A stretch of 64,000 nucleotides of DNA from Niveibacterium sp. SC-1 (lineage in GTDB: Bacteria; Pseudomonadota; Gammaproteobacteria; Burkholderiales; Rhodocyclaceae). How positions within the stretch are numbered: the first letter of the stretch is position 1; each line of letters starts with the position of its first letter. The translations under genes were made by a program, and so were the position numbers. Location: contig NZ_CP151275.1 in the NCBI RefSeq assembly GCF_038235435.1, positions 1,488,001 to 1,552,000 on the forward strand. The letters run 5' to 3'. The notes under the pieces were generated by a model. The model saw only the letters and a program-made list of their open reading frames with translations. It was not told the DNA's origin and did not search any database. Shown one piece after another: positions 33,214-41,185 of the stretch.

Positions 33214-33240
33214 CAAAAAATAACCGCCTGCGAAGGGCGG
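33214..33240 (-). terminator. Terminator-like hairpin in the luxR leader
   Basis: On the minus strand CCGCC-CTTCGCA-GGCGG is followed by TTATTTTTT, 16 bases before the upstream ORF. It could be an attenuator for luxR or the end of an unseen transcript. Confidence 0.5.
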
Positions 33241-33242
33241 CG

Positions 33243-33262
33243 AATCTGCGAAACCGCAGATT
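33243..33262. promoter_or_regulatory. Palindrome upstream of luxR
   Basis: AATCTGCG-AAAC-CGCAGATT is a perfect 8-bp inverted repeat just upstream of the leader terminator. It may bind a regulator; the spacing differs from a lux box. The gap from here to 33769 (500 bases) holds only one further hairpin, 33652-33673, and no gene that I recognise. Confidence 0.4.
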
Positions 33263-33769
33263 TCATTACTGGAGTAGCACGCCCCAAAAGTCAAGAAGAT
33301 CACGCGGCTACACAAAACTTCACATGGGGCATGACAGCCCCGCTGCGTGGGTTGCGCGCACGATGTCCGGGGACGCGCCGCGAAGCGGCGCTGCATGGGC
33401 GTATGCCCTGTTTCCGTTCTTGCCCGCGAAGACCGGATTGTCTCTTTTTTGGGCAGGCCGCGTATGTCGGAAAAGCAAAGAACGGCTTCCGTGTCGCGCA
33501 TGGCACACAGCACGATCGCGCTCCGGGATCCGCTCTGAGAGGGCGCCGAGATGCCTTGAGGCGCGCGTGCAGGAGCGCGGCTGGCAGTGCGAACAAGAAC
33601 CGCGGACATGGCGCGGGCCCGGCGATGCTGATGCATGGCCGCCCCGCAAAGGACGGCGCCCGTCAGCGCCGTCTCACCGCTTCCTGCAAGCGGTCCGCAG
33701 GCGCTGGCGGTTGTGTTGGGGCGTGCTTCGGGTAGTTCCGCTCGCCCGATCTGCGCACGTCCGCGCGGC

Positions 33770-34273
33770 TCAATGTCGCGTCATGTGATCCCAGGCGGCC
33801 CGGGCTGCGGCGCGGCCCTCGGACTCCCAAGGCAGAGTGGAGTCCTGTCGCTGCTTGGCGTATTCGCGCGCCAAGGTGTCATCGATATCTTCGAAGGCCC
33901 GATCCGGGTAGTGCATCCGGGCAAGCATGCCCGTCCGGTAGGCCGCGAGGTAGTAGTCGAAGCTCATGTCGGCCTGCACATAGGGTTCGTCGGCATAGTG
34001 TCCGCGCCAGTAACTCTCCTCATCGGCCAGGCGCGCGACTTCCTCTGCGGCCTCCTGATCTGTGGAAGCCCCTGTGCGGCCTGACTGGCTCGCGAGTCCG
34101 CCGGCCATCACACCGACCATCGCGCCCGCCATCACGCTGCCCGGCCCTGCGGCCGCGCCCAATGCCATCGCTGTCGCGGAGGCGGCTTGCAAGGGGTTGA
34201 TTTCCTTTTCCTGGCGCGGGCTCTCGGGCCCGGTCGCGTCGTCCTCGATATCCTCGATATGTTCGTAGGCCAT
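33770..34273 (-). CDS. Hypothetical protein with glycine/alanine-rich hydrophobic segment
   Basis: A 167-residue protein with an acidic N-terminus (EHIEDIEDDATGPES), a small-residue-rich segment at about residues 30-65 (AASATAMALGAAAGPGSVMAGAMVGVMAG compacted) that could be a membrane or amphipathic element, and an acidic, aromatic C-terminal half with YWRGHYADEPYV, DYYLAAYRTGMLARM and AREYAKQRQ. The recurring Y-x-x-Y/AYRTG pattern occurs in several uncharacterised proteobacterial proteins, but I cannot give a function. AAGGAG precedes the ATG. It stands alone between luxR and the radical SAM gene. Confidence 0.7.
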   Translation of the reverse strand: MAYEHIEDIEDDATGPESPRQEKEINPLQAASATAMALGAAAGPGSVMAGAMVGVMAGGLASQSGRTGASTDQEAAEEVARLADEESYWRGHYADEPYVQADMSFDYYLAAYRTGMLARMHYPDRAFEDIDDTLAREYAKQRQDSTLPWESEGRAAARAAWDHMTRH

Positions 34274-34425
34274 GAATCATCTCCTTCGCGTTGATGCGAG
34301 GTCGCGACGGGGGCCGATGTCCCGCGTGGAGGACCGTGCTGGTCCGCGCAAACAACCGATCGTCCGCCGCACTTGCAGCCTAGGTCAGAACCCCGAGTGG
34401 CTCTGTAGGCGCAGACGAGTGGCCA

Positions 34426-34566
34426 ATGCAGGAGGGCACGGACCCCTGGATCGACCCGCCCCAGCAACTGGGACTTCGATTCCGGTTCGAAGGGACGTCG
34501 GGCCAGGTCGTGCTCTGGGTCCTGTGCTTCATGGCCATCGCCGCGGCCGTGAAGCTCCTCTGGTGA
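34426..34566 (+). CDS. Small 46-residue membrane protein candidate
   Basis: A frame from ATG 34426 to TGA 34566 encodes 46 residues, beginning MQEGTDPWIDPPQQLGLRF and ending with a single hydrophobic helix (VVLWVLCFMAIAAAVKLLW). Codon third positions are strongly G/C, as in real genes here, and the topology is that of small single-pass proteins. No strong ribosome binding site is visible. It converges on the radical SAM gene. Family unknown. Confidence 0.45.
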   Translation: MQEGTDPWIDPPQQLGLRFRFEGTSGQVVLWVLCFMAIAAAVKLLW

Positions 34567-34576
34567 TCCGCGGCCG

Positions 34577-35692
34577 CTAGAACAACTCGCCCTGCGCCGG
34601 ATTCTGCGAGGGCGGCCTGAACGCCGCGCAATTGAGCGCGCGCCTGTCCTTGTTTAGCCCCAGTCTTTCCGTCAGTGCCTTCATGCGTCGCGCGTAGAGG
34701 TCGGCGAAGACGCCTTCGCCGCGCATGCGTTTACCGAATTCACTCTGGTAGTCCTTGCCGCCGCGCATCTGGCGCAGGACGCTCATGACGTGGGCGGCGC
34801 GGCCGGGGTAGTGGCGTTCGAGCCAGGCGGGGAAGAGCTCGGCCAACTCATAGGGCAGGCGCAGGATGACCGAGCCGGCGTAGCTGGCGCCGCGCGCGGC
34901 GGCGGCTTCGACCACGGACTCCATTTCCTGGTCGTTGAGCGCAGGGATCAGCGGAGCGAAGAGCACGCCGACGGGGACACCCGCTTCGGCGGTGCGCGCG
35001 AGCGCTTCGAGGCGGCGCTCGGGCGTGGCGGCGCGCGGCTCCATCGCGCGGGCCAGTGCCTTGTCCATGGTGGTGATGGAGAAGAAGACCTGCACCAGGT
35101 TGTCCTTCGCCATGTCGGCGAGCAGATCGAGGTCGCGCTCGATCAGGGCGGACTTGGTGACGATGGAAATCGGATGGCGGGCTTCGGCCAGCACTTCGAG
35201 CAGGCGGCGAGTGAGGCCGAGCTTGCGTTCGATCGGCTGCCAGCCGTCGGTGTTGATGCCGAGCGCGAGCGGGGCAGGGCGGTAGCCGGGCCTGGCGAGT
35301 TCTTCGCGCAGGCGTTCGGGGGCGTCGGGTTTGTAGGCGATCTTGGTCTCGAAGTCGATGCCGGGCGACAGGCCAAGATAGCTGTGGGTGGGCCGCGCGA
35401 AGCAATAGGAGCAGCCGTGCTCGCAGCCCTTATAGGGGTTGATCGAACGGTCGAAGGGGATGTCCGGCGACTGGTTGAAGGTGATCACGGATTTGACCGT
35501 GTCCACGATCAGTTCGGTCGGTGGCGGCGGGGTTTCGGTCTCGGGGTCGGGCTCCCAGCCGTCGTCGAAGTCCTCGCGCTGCCAGCGGTCGAAGCGACCG
35601 TCAGGACGAATGGCTGCGCCGCGCCCGTGGAAGGCATCGCGCGGAGTGGCGGGACCCGCGATGGGACGGGCTTTGGGGACGGTGGGCGGCAT
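34577..35692 (-). CDS. PA0069-family radical SAM protein
   Basis: A 371-residue radical SAM enzyme of the SPL-related PA0069 family. The cluster-binding motif is GCEHGCSYCFARPTH (CxxxCxxC), preceded by VITFNQSPDIPFDRSINPYKG typical of this family. Later motifs include LGINTDGWQPIERKLGLTRRLLEVLAE and VFFSITTMDKALARAMEPRAATPERRLEALARTAEAGVPV in shortened form. The physiological substrate is not established. The start at 35692 gives the usual family N-terminus; the frame extends to 36007 only through the neighbouring aroG promoter and gene. Divergent from the DAHP synthase gene. Confidence 0.88.
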   Translation of the reverse strand: MPPTVPKARPIAGPATPRDAFHGRGAAIRPDGRFDRWQREDFDDGWEPDPETETPPPPTELIVDTVKSVITFNQSPDIPFDRSINPYKGCEHGCSYCFARPTHSYLGLSPGIDFETKIAYKPDAPERLREELARPGYRPAPLALGINTDGWQPIERKLGLTRRLLEVLAEARHPISIVTKSALIERDLDLLADMAKDNLVQVFFSITTMDKALARAMEPRAATPERRLEALARTAEAGVPVGVLFAPLIPALNDQEMESVVEAAAARGASYAGSVILRLPYELAELFPAWLERHYPGRAAHVMSVLRQMRGGKDYQSEFGKRMRGEGVFADLYARRMKALTERLGLNKDRRALNCAAFRPPSQNPAQGELF

Positions 35693-35725
35693 GGTGTGTT
35701 GCGACAGCCAAAACGTCGATTCGGC

Positions 35726-35731
35726 TACAAT
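35726..35731 (+). promoter_or_regulatory. Sigma70 -10-like element of aroG
   Basis: TACAAT lies 56 bases before the aroG start. The matching -35 is weak (GACAGC at 17-base spacing), so this is a tentative promoter. Confidence 0.35.
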
Positions 35732-35786
35732 CAGCGGTTTCCGGTACGCCGGAGCATACTGTATATATAGCCAGGAATCGCGCATC

Positions 35787-36866
35787 ATGAACGCCTCCAT
35801 CAAGCTGCACATCGACGACGTCCGCATCCGTGAAATCAAGGAGCTGGTGCCGCCCGCCCATGTGTTGCGCGAGTTTCCGGCCACGCCCCAGGCAGCACAG
35901 ACCGCGTATGACGCCCGCGCCGGTATCCATCGCATCCTCCACGGCCAGGACGATCGCCTGCTGGTGATCATCGGGCCGTGCTCGATCCACGACACCACCG
36001 CGGCCAAGGATTACGCCCGTCGCCTCAAGGCCGAGGCGGATCGTCTCTCCCAGGACCTGCTGGTGGTGATGCGCGTGTACTTCGAGAAGCCGCGCACCAC
36101 CGTGGGCTGGAAGGGCCTGATCAACGATCCGCAGCTCGACGGCAGCTTCCGCATCAACGAAGGCCTGCGCATTGCGCGCGAGCTGCTGTGGGAGATCAAC
36201 GAGATGGGTCTGCCGTGCGCGACCGAGTTCCTCGACATGATCACGCCGCAGTACATCGCGGACTTCATCTCCTGGGGCGCGATCGGCGCGCGCACGACCG
36301 AAAGCCAGGTGCACCGCGAACTCGCCTCGGGCCTTTCCTGCCCGGTCGGCTTCAAGAACGGTACTGACGGCAACGTGCGTATCGCGGTCGATGCGATCAA
36401 GGCCGCGGCGAGCCCGCACCATTTCCTGTCGGTGACCAAGGCCGGCCACTCGGCCATCGTCTCTACCGCCGGCAACGAGGATTGCCATGTGATCCTGCGC
36501 GGCGGCAAGGCACCGAACTACGATGCCGAGAGCGTGGACGCCGCCTGCAAGGATCTCGCCGCCGCCGGTGTCGCCGCCAAGGTGATGATCGACTTTTCTC
36601 ACGCCAACAGCCGCAAGCAGTATCAGCTGCAGGTGGAAGTGGCCGAGGACGTCGGTGGCCAGATGGCCAGGGGTGACGACCGCATCATCGGCATCATGTG
36701 CGAATCGCATATCAACGGCGGTCGCCAGGACCTGGTGCCGGGCAAGGAGCTCGAGTACGGCAAGAGCGTCACCGACGCCTGCATCGACTGGAAGGACACG
36801 CTGCATGTGCTGGACACGCTGGCCGAGTCGGTGCGCGCACGTCGCGTGGCGCGCGCTGCGCTCTGA
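35787..36866 (+). CDS. aroG: 3-deoxy-7-phosphoheptulonate synthase (class I DAHP synthase)
   Basis: Catalyses the first step of aromatic amino acid synthesis: phosphoenolpyruvate plus erythrose 4-phosphate to DAHP. The 359-residue length and sequence match the AroF/AroG/AroH class: RLLVIIGPCSIHD, MRVYFEKPRTTVGWKGLINDP, GARTTESQVHRELASGLSCPVGFKNGTDG (split here), HVILRGGKAPNYD and DFSHANS with metal-binding residues. The feedback-inhibitor specificity is not determined. The ATG at 35787 is chosen over the long upstream frame, which lies antisense to the radical SAM gene. An intrinsic terminator follows at 36911. Confidence 0.93.
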   Translation: MNASIKLHIDDVRIREIKELVPPAHVLREFPATPQAAQTAYDARAGIHRILHGQDDRLLVIIGPCSIHDTTAAKDYARRLKAEADRLSQDLLVVMRVYFEKPRTTVGWKGLINDPQLDGSFRINEGLRIARELLWEINEMGLPCATEFLDMITPQYIADFISWGAIGARTTESQVHRELASGLSCPVGFKNGTDGNVRIAVDAIKAAASPHHFLSVTKAGHSAIVSTAGNEDCHVILRGGKAPNYDAESVDAACKDLAAAGVAAKVMIDFSHANSRKQYQLQVEVAEDVGGQMARGDDRIIGIMCESHINGGRQDLVPGKELEYGKSVTDACIDWKDTLHVLDTLAESVRARRVARAAL

Positions 36867-36910
36867 TCCCAGCCTGCTGGCGCTGCGTAGCCGCAGCGAG
36901 CAGAACAAGA

Positions 36911-36937
36911 ACGGCGCCGGTTTCCGGTGCCGTTTTT
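36911..36937 (+). terminator. Intrinsic terminator after aroG
   Basis: ACGGCGCCGG-TTT-CCGGTGCCGT, a 10-bp stem with one G-U pair, is followed by four T. Confidence 0.8.
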
Positions 36938-36962
36938 CATTGGTGCTCTGGACGCGTGCGTG

Positions 36963-38216
36963 TCACCACCAGGCTTCACCCTGCACGCCGAAGGACGCGC
37001 CGCTCGTCTCGTTGGCGGCGACCTTGCCCAAGGCGCCCGCCTGCGGATGGTCATAGACGCCGCCCGGCCCCTTGGCGGCTTCGTTCCAGCGGGCGTAGGT
37101 GTAGTAGAGGCGGAAGGTCGGGCGCGCGCTGGCCGTGGTGCCGGCGGACATCGCGCCGGCCAGGGTGAGCTTGGTCAGCGTCTGCGTCTCGCCGTCACCG
37201 GGCATGACGCGGTCGTGACCCAGTTCGACGAGGAAGCGGAAGGGCCCCGCAATCTGGGTGTCGCTGCGCGCGCCCACGGTGAACCAGTCGCTCCTGACCC
37301 AAGGCAGCGCCTCGTAGTCGCGGCTCTCCTTCGAGCGATATTCGATGATGCCGTCGAAGGCCGTGCGCCATCCGGCCACGAAGGCGGTCTGCTGCGAGAC
37401 CACGCGCCATTGCCGCAGCGTGTCCGAGTATTCGATCTTGGCGCCCGAGAGATTGCTGCCGCCCAGGACATCACCCAGCGTGTGATACAGGCCCACGCGC
37501 CATCTGGGCTGCGGGTCGGGTGCGGGACTGGGGTTGGGCGCGCCCTCGTCGGCGCTGTAGCCGTAGTAACCCAGCCACAAGCTCAATGCACCGGAAGGCA
37601 GCGTGCGCACGTCGGTGAGCCGCGCGGTCGTACGCCACTGCACGCCGTTTTCGTTATTGATCGGCTGCAGGTAGGGGTTCATCAGCCAGGCCACGGAAAG
37701 CTTGCCGAAGCCCAGGTCCATGTCTTCGATGCCCGCGCCGTCGCCGTCCTCGTTCTCCAGGAACTGGTCGTTGATGTTGGTCTGCAGACGGTCGTAGAAG
37801 CGCCGCCCGGCCCAGACCCGGCCGCGCGCGAGTGCCGGCAGTTTCTCGCCGAAGAGATAGACCTGGTTGAAGGAGGCGGGCAGGTCGCCGCCATCGTTCT
37901 TCGACGAGGACCAGGTGCGGTAGATCGCCGGCATGAACAGGAACCCCCAGGCCGAACCGTCGGGCTCGTGCACCCAGCGAAAGGCAAAGGTGGGTTCGAT
38001 GTCGGCGTCGCACTCGTTGCCCAGGCGGTACTTGGTGTCCGCGCTGGCGAGGCCGAAGCACATCTGGCGGCCACCGTCGGTGCTCACCCCGATGGCCGCC
38101 CGCATGTAGCCGCTGAAGGCGATGGCGTCCTGGGCCCGCGCCTGGCCCAAGGGCAGGCACAGCGTGGAGAAGAAGGCTGACGCGACGCAGGTCGCGCGTA
38201 TCCGGCTCGTGTGCAT
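36963..38216 (-). CDS. Maltoporin-like carbohydrate porin (LamB family)
   Basis: A 417-residue outer-membrane protein with a signal peptide ending ARAQDA and a C-terminal tryptophan (GVQGEAWW), as porins require. LamB-type features include FSGYMRAAIGVSTDGG near the start, GFLFMPAIYRTW, WAGRRFYDR followed by the acidic stretch NDQFLENEDGDGAGIEDMDLG, and many aromatic alternating strands. LamB homologues pass maltodextrins and other oligosaccharides. CAGGAG precedes the ATG. It is not linked to an ABC maltose transporter here; the cytoplasmic maltodextrin glucosidase is 25 kb away. Substrate is inferred from family only. Confidence 0.87.
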   Translation of the reverse strand: MHTSRIRATCVASAFFSTLCLPLGQARAQDAIAFSGYMRAAIGVSTDGGRQMCFGLASADTKYRLGNECDADIEPTFAFRWVHEPDGSAWGFLFMPAIYRTWSSSKNDGGDLPASFNQVYLFGEKLPALARGRVWAGRRFYDRLQTNINDQFLENEDGDGAGIEDMDLGFGKLSVAWLMNPYLQPINNENGVQWRTTARLTDVRTLPSGALSLWLGYYGYSADEGAPNPSPAPDPQPRWRVGLYHTLGDVLGGSNLSGAKIEYSDTLRQWRVVSQQTAFVAGWRTAFDGIIEYRSKESRDYEALPWVRSDWFTVGARSDTQIAGPFRFLVELGHDRVMPGDGETQTLTKLTLAGAMSAGTTASARPTFRLYYTYARWNEAAKGPGGVYDHPQAGALGKVAANETSGASFGVQGEAWW

Positions 38217-38456
38217 CGTCGGCTCCTGGCTCGCAGGGCTGACAAGGAGGGCGGCGGCCGGTCCGCGTCAGCCCGCTTGTGCGCGTGTCCGCGCGGGCGT
38301 GGCAGGTGAAGCGTGCTGCGTCGGCAAAACAGGAATGGCGGGCTGCGTAAGGCGCGGCGGTCCGGACGCTTTGCGATGCGCGCGAACCACCTGATCAGCG
38401 CGCTTGCGCCGGGAGGCTGGAGCTCAGTGGGCTTGGGGTCAGGGTGCTTAAGTATT

Positions 38457-38478
38457 GGAAACCCGGCCGCGGGTTTCC
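38457..38478 (-). terminator. Hairpin after sixA
   Basis: GGAAACCCG and CGGGTTTCC pair perfectly over 9 bp around a four-base loop, 22 bases beyond the sixA stop on the minus strand. No long T tract. The rest of the 38217-38500 gap shows nothing. Confidence 0.5.
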
Positions 38479-38500
38479 AGTCCGGGATTGGGTCGGCTGA

Positions 38501-38956
38501 TCAGGGCAGCAGCGAGGGCTGTACCACGGCTTTGAGCACGGTCTCGGATTCGCCGTCGCGCTCGCGCAGGACGAACCACCAGAGCGCACCCTTCTTGAAG
38601 GAGAGGCCGTCGTCGGTGCCGGTCATCAGCAAGGAGGCGACGCTGCCCAGCGTGGGCTGGTGGCCCACCACCAGCACCGCGCCCCCCGCACCCGGCCAGC
38701 CGGTCGCGGCGATCAGGCGTTGGGGGTCGCTGGCGGTGCCGATCTCTTCCGAGAGTTCGTACTGCTCGCTGAAAGCGTTGGCGGTCTGCACCGTGCGGCG
38801 CGCCGGACTCACCAGGATGCGCAGTTCCTTGGGCGCGAATTCGCGCAACCACTGCGCCATCTTGGCGGCCTGCTTGATGCCGCGCGCGGTGAGCGCCCGA
38901 CCCGCATCGGGGAAGCCGTCCTCGGCCTCGGCGTGGCGCCACAGGAGCAGGTCCAT
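38501..38956 (-). CDS. sixA: Phosphohistidine phosphatase SixA
   Basis: A 151-residue histidine phosphatase. The RHG-type catalytic motif is LLLWRHAEAED at the N-terminus, with a second histidine in VVGHQPTLGS. Related enzymes dephosphorylate histidine phosphotransfer proteins. GGAGG lies upstream of the ATG at 38956; an in-frame ATG at 38974 is also possible and lies two bases past the stop of the upstream CYTH/CHAD gene. The two genes are thus one operon, a common pairing of polyphosphate-related and phosphatase functions. Confidence 0.88.
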   Translation of the reverse strand: MDLLLWRHAEAEDGFPDAGRALTARGIKQAAKMAQWLREFAPKELRILVSPARRTVQTANAFSEQYELSEEIGTASDPQRLIAATGWPGAGGAVLVVGHQPTLGSVASLLMTGTDDGLSFKKGALWWFVLRERDGESETVLKAVVQPSLLP

Positions 38957-38975
38957 TCCGTTCGCTTCCTCCATC

Positions 38976-40466
38976 TCAGTCATCCTTGTCTGCGTGTTTC
39001 CAGGGTGGGGTGTCCCAGAGCAGGCTGCGGGCTCGGCGCAAACCGCGGCGACGCAGCTTCTCGACTCGCGGCGCGTGCCAGCCGGCGATGAAGGCGCGCG
39101 CGGCAACCAGGCCGGGATCCTCTCCGGCGAGTTCGGCCAGCAAGCGGTTGCCGGTGACGGCGTCATTGACCTGGCCCAGATCGTCTTGCAGCGCGGTGAG
39201 CTTCTTCTGGAAGCTCGCGAGCCTCTTGCCGGGCCACAGCGGCGCGAAGAAGTCGAGGCCGTAGCGCAGGCGCTTGAGCCGGATGCGCAGGCGGTGCAAC
39301 TGCGCCACGTCGCCATCCTCGATTTCGCGCACGCTCTGGCGCGACTTGCGGCGGATCTTGCGCAGGGCTTCTTCGGCGAGCGCGTCGACCGGGCCTCCGC
39401 CACTCTCGGGCAGCGCATGCAGGGCTTCGGCGAAGGCGAGCAGGGCGGCACCCGGATGCGGATTGTCGTCCTGGCGCTGGCCGCGATGCTGGCGCAAGCG
39501 TTCGGCCAGGCGTTCGAGGTCATCGCCGCGCGAGGTGTCCGCGAGCACCGGATCGACCAGTGTCTGGAGCACGACGTCGGCATCGCGGCTGGCGCCCAAT
39601 TCTCCGGCGAGCTGGCCCAGGCGCTCGCGCCACTCCGTAGCCCAGGCTTCGGGCAGCGGGTCGGCGAAAAGCGCGACCGCTGTGCGGAGGCGGCGCAAGG
39701 CCACCCGGGACTGGTGCACGCTCTCCGCTTCGCCGCGCAGCACGCCCTGAGCATTGGCCTGCCAGTGTGCGAGACCGTCGAAGGCGATGGTGCGAAAGGC
39801 GCTCAGCGCGTCCTGCCCGGACTTGATACGTGATTCGCCTGCGTGGCGCGCACCGGGCTTGGCATCATGGAAGAGGGCGTAGCCACGCTGGGCTTTGCTA
39901 GTGTCTTCCGGCAGCAGTGGCAAGTCTGCGGCGAGGGCGCGGGCCAGGGCGAGCAGGTCGGACGCCTCGCCGGATTCGAGTTCGAGTTCGAGCTCGCTGA
40001 TCGGCGCCGTGCGGCCGGCCGCGCGCACTTCGCCCTGGTCGAGCATGGCGAGCACCGTGACACCGGCACGCGGCGCCAGGCGCCAGGTTTCGCGGGCGAA
40101 GTCCGTGGTGAAAGTGGGCTGCAGTTCGTCGCGCATCGCTTCAAGACGCGTACGCACCGCTTCGGCCTCGATGGCCGAGAAATCGAAGGACTCGCCGTTC
40201 CAGGGCTGCTCCCATTCCGGTCGGCTGGAGAGCCCGCCCAGCGAGCTCGCCGCGCACTTGATCGTCTGCAACCACAGCGCGCCCGCCTTGCGCAGGCGCA
40301 GCGCGATGCGCTCGCGGCGCAGATCGAGCGCGGCGTTGTCGAAGTACGTGTTCTCGAGTTGCTGCGGCGGACCGAAGGACTCGGCGCCGGCGAGCAGCGG
40401 ATGCGCGCGCAATGCCGCCACGGCAGTAGGCGGCAGGGCCAGCTTGAGTTCGATTTCCTTGCTCAT
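38976..40466 (-). CDS. CYTH-CHAD inorganic triphosphatase (YgiF-like)
   Basis: A 496-residue cytoplasmic protein. The N-terminal CYTH domain (about 1-200) opens with MSKEIELKLAL, the ExExK metal/triphosphate motif, followed by LENTYFDNAALDLRRERIALRLRK in part. The C-terminal CHAD domain (about 215-490) is helical and histidine-rich in parts, with ESVHQSRVALRRLRTAVALF and QLHRLRIRLKRLRYGLDFF. E. coli YgiF of this architecture hydrolyses inorganic triphosphate; CHAD domains bind polyphosphate. Coupled to sixA, two bases downstream. Confidence 0.88.
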   Translation of the reverse strand: MSKEIELKLALPPTAVAALRAHPLLAGAESFGPPQQLENTYFDNAALDLRRERIALRLRKAGALWLQTIKCAASSLGGLSSRPEWEQPWNGESFDFSAIEAEAVRTRLEAMRDELQPTFTTDFARETWRLAPRAGVTVLAMLDQGEVRAAGRTAPISELELELESGEASDLLALARALAADLPLLPEDTSKAQRGYALFHDAKPGARHAGESRIKSGQDALSAFRTIAFDGLAHWQANAQGVLRGEAESVHQSRVALRRLRTAVALFADPLPEAWATEWRERLGQLAGELGASRDADVVLQTLVDPVLADTSRGDDLERLAERLRQHRGQRQDDNPHPGAALLAFAEALHALPESGGGPVDALAEEALRKIRRKSRQSVREIEDGDVAQLHRLRIRLKRLRYGLDFFAPLWPGKRLASFQKKLTALQDDLGQVNDAVTGNRLLAELAGEDPGLVAARAFIAGWHAPRVEKLRRRGLRRARSLLWDTPPWKHADKDD

Positions 40467-40571
40467 GGTTCCTCGGGGCAGGGCCCGCGCATCGGAGCAG
40501 GCCCGTGTTACGCGTGTTCGGGGCGGCTCAACGGATTCGTTGGATACTCGGTTGGCGACTCGTTTGACGCT

Positions 40572-41075
40572 TCAGTCAGCGGTCCAGTGGCCCGACTTGC
40601 CACCTTCCTTTTCGATCAGGCGCAGATCCGAGATCTGCATGCCGCGGTCGGCCGCCTTGCACATGTCGTAGATGGTCAGGAGGCCGACACTTGCGGCGGT
40701 CAGCGCCTCCATCTCGACGCCAGTGCGACCCACCGTCTCCGCGCAAACCTCGATCTCCACCGCACTCGCGGCCTCGTCCAGCGAGAAGTCCACGCTCACC
40801 CTGGTGAGCGGAATCGGGTGGCAGAGCGGAATCAGGTCCGCGGTGCGCTTGGACGCCTGGATTGCCGCAATGCGCGCGATGCCGAGCACATCACCCTTCT
40901 TGGCATTGCCTTCACGGATCAACGCCAAGGTCGCGGGGAGCATACGGATGCGGCCGCGACAGCGGGCAACCCGGCGGGTTTCGTCCTTGGCGCCCACGTC
41001 GACCATATGGGCCTCGCCCCGGGCATTGAAGTGGGTCAGGGGCGGGGCGGGCGACGGATCTTCGGTGGGCGGCAT
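40572..41075 (-). CDS. moaC: Cyclic pyranopterin monophosphate synthase MoaC
   Basis: A 167-residue molybdenum-cofactor enzyme that converts the MoaA product to cyclic pyranopterin monophosphate. Family sequence is clear: [25 protein letters not shown], then [29 protein letters not shown] in short pieces, and the C-terminal KSGHW. The start at 41075 gives the standard N-terminus ([15 protein letters not shown]). It supplies cofactor for enzymes such as NasA encoded in the same window. Divergent from the BepA-like protease gene. Confidence 0.93.
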   Translation of the reverse strand: MPPTEDPSPAPPLTHFNARGEAHMVDVGAKDETRRVARCRGRIRMLPATLALIREGNAKKGDVLGIARIAAIQASKRTADLIPLCHPIPLTRVSVDFSLDEAASAVEIEVCAETVGRTGVEMEALTAASVGLLTIYDMCKAADRGMQISDLRLIEKEGGKSGHWTAD

Positions 41076-41185
41076 CTGGCTTGTCCTGGGCAGGGACGGC
41101 ACGCGTGTCCGTCGCGCTGCAGGTGTTACCGGCGCTTTCAAATGGCCTGCAAAGGCGCGCGGAATGGGCAGCTATCATAGCGCGC

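Noticed and set aside
33243..33262. Palindrome upstream of luxR as a lux box
   Set aside because: The CTG and CAG halves are 8 bases apart; lux boxes have 10. It is kept only as an unassigned palindrome.
33300..33769. Possible gene between luxR and the hypothetical protein
   Set aside because: Several open frames exist on both strands but none shows family motifs or a convincing ribosome binding site; only a hairpin at 33652-33673 is clear.
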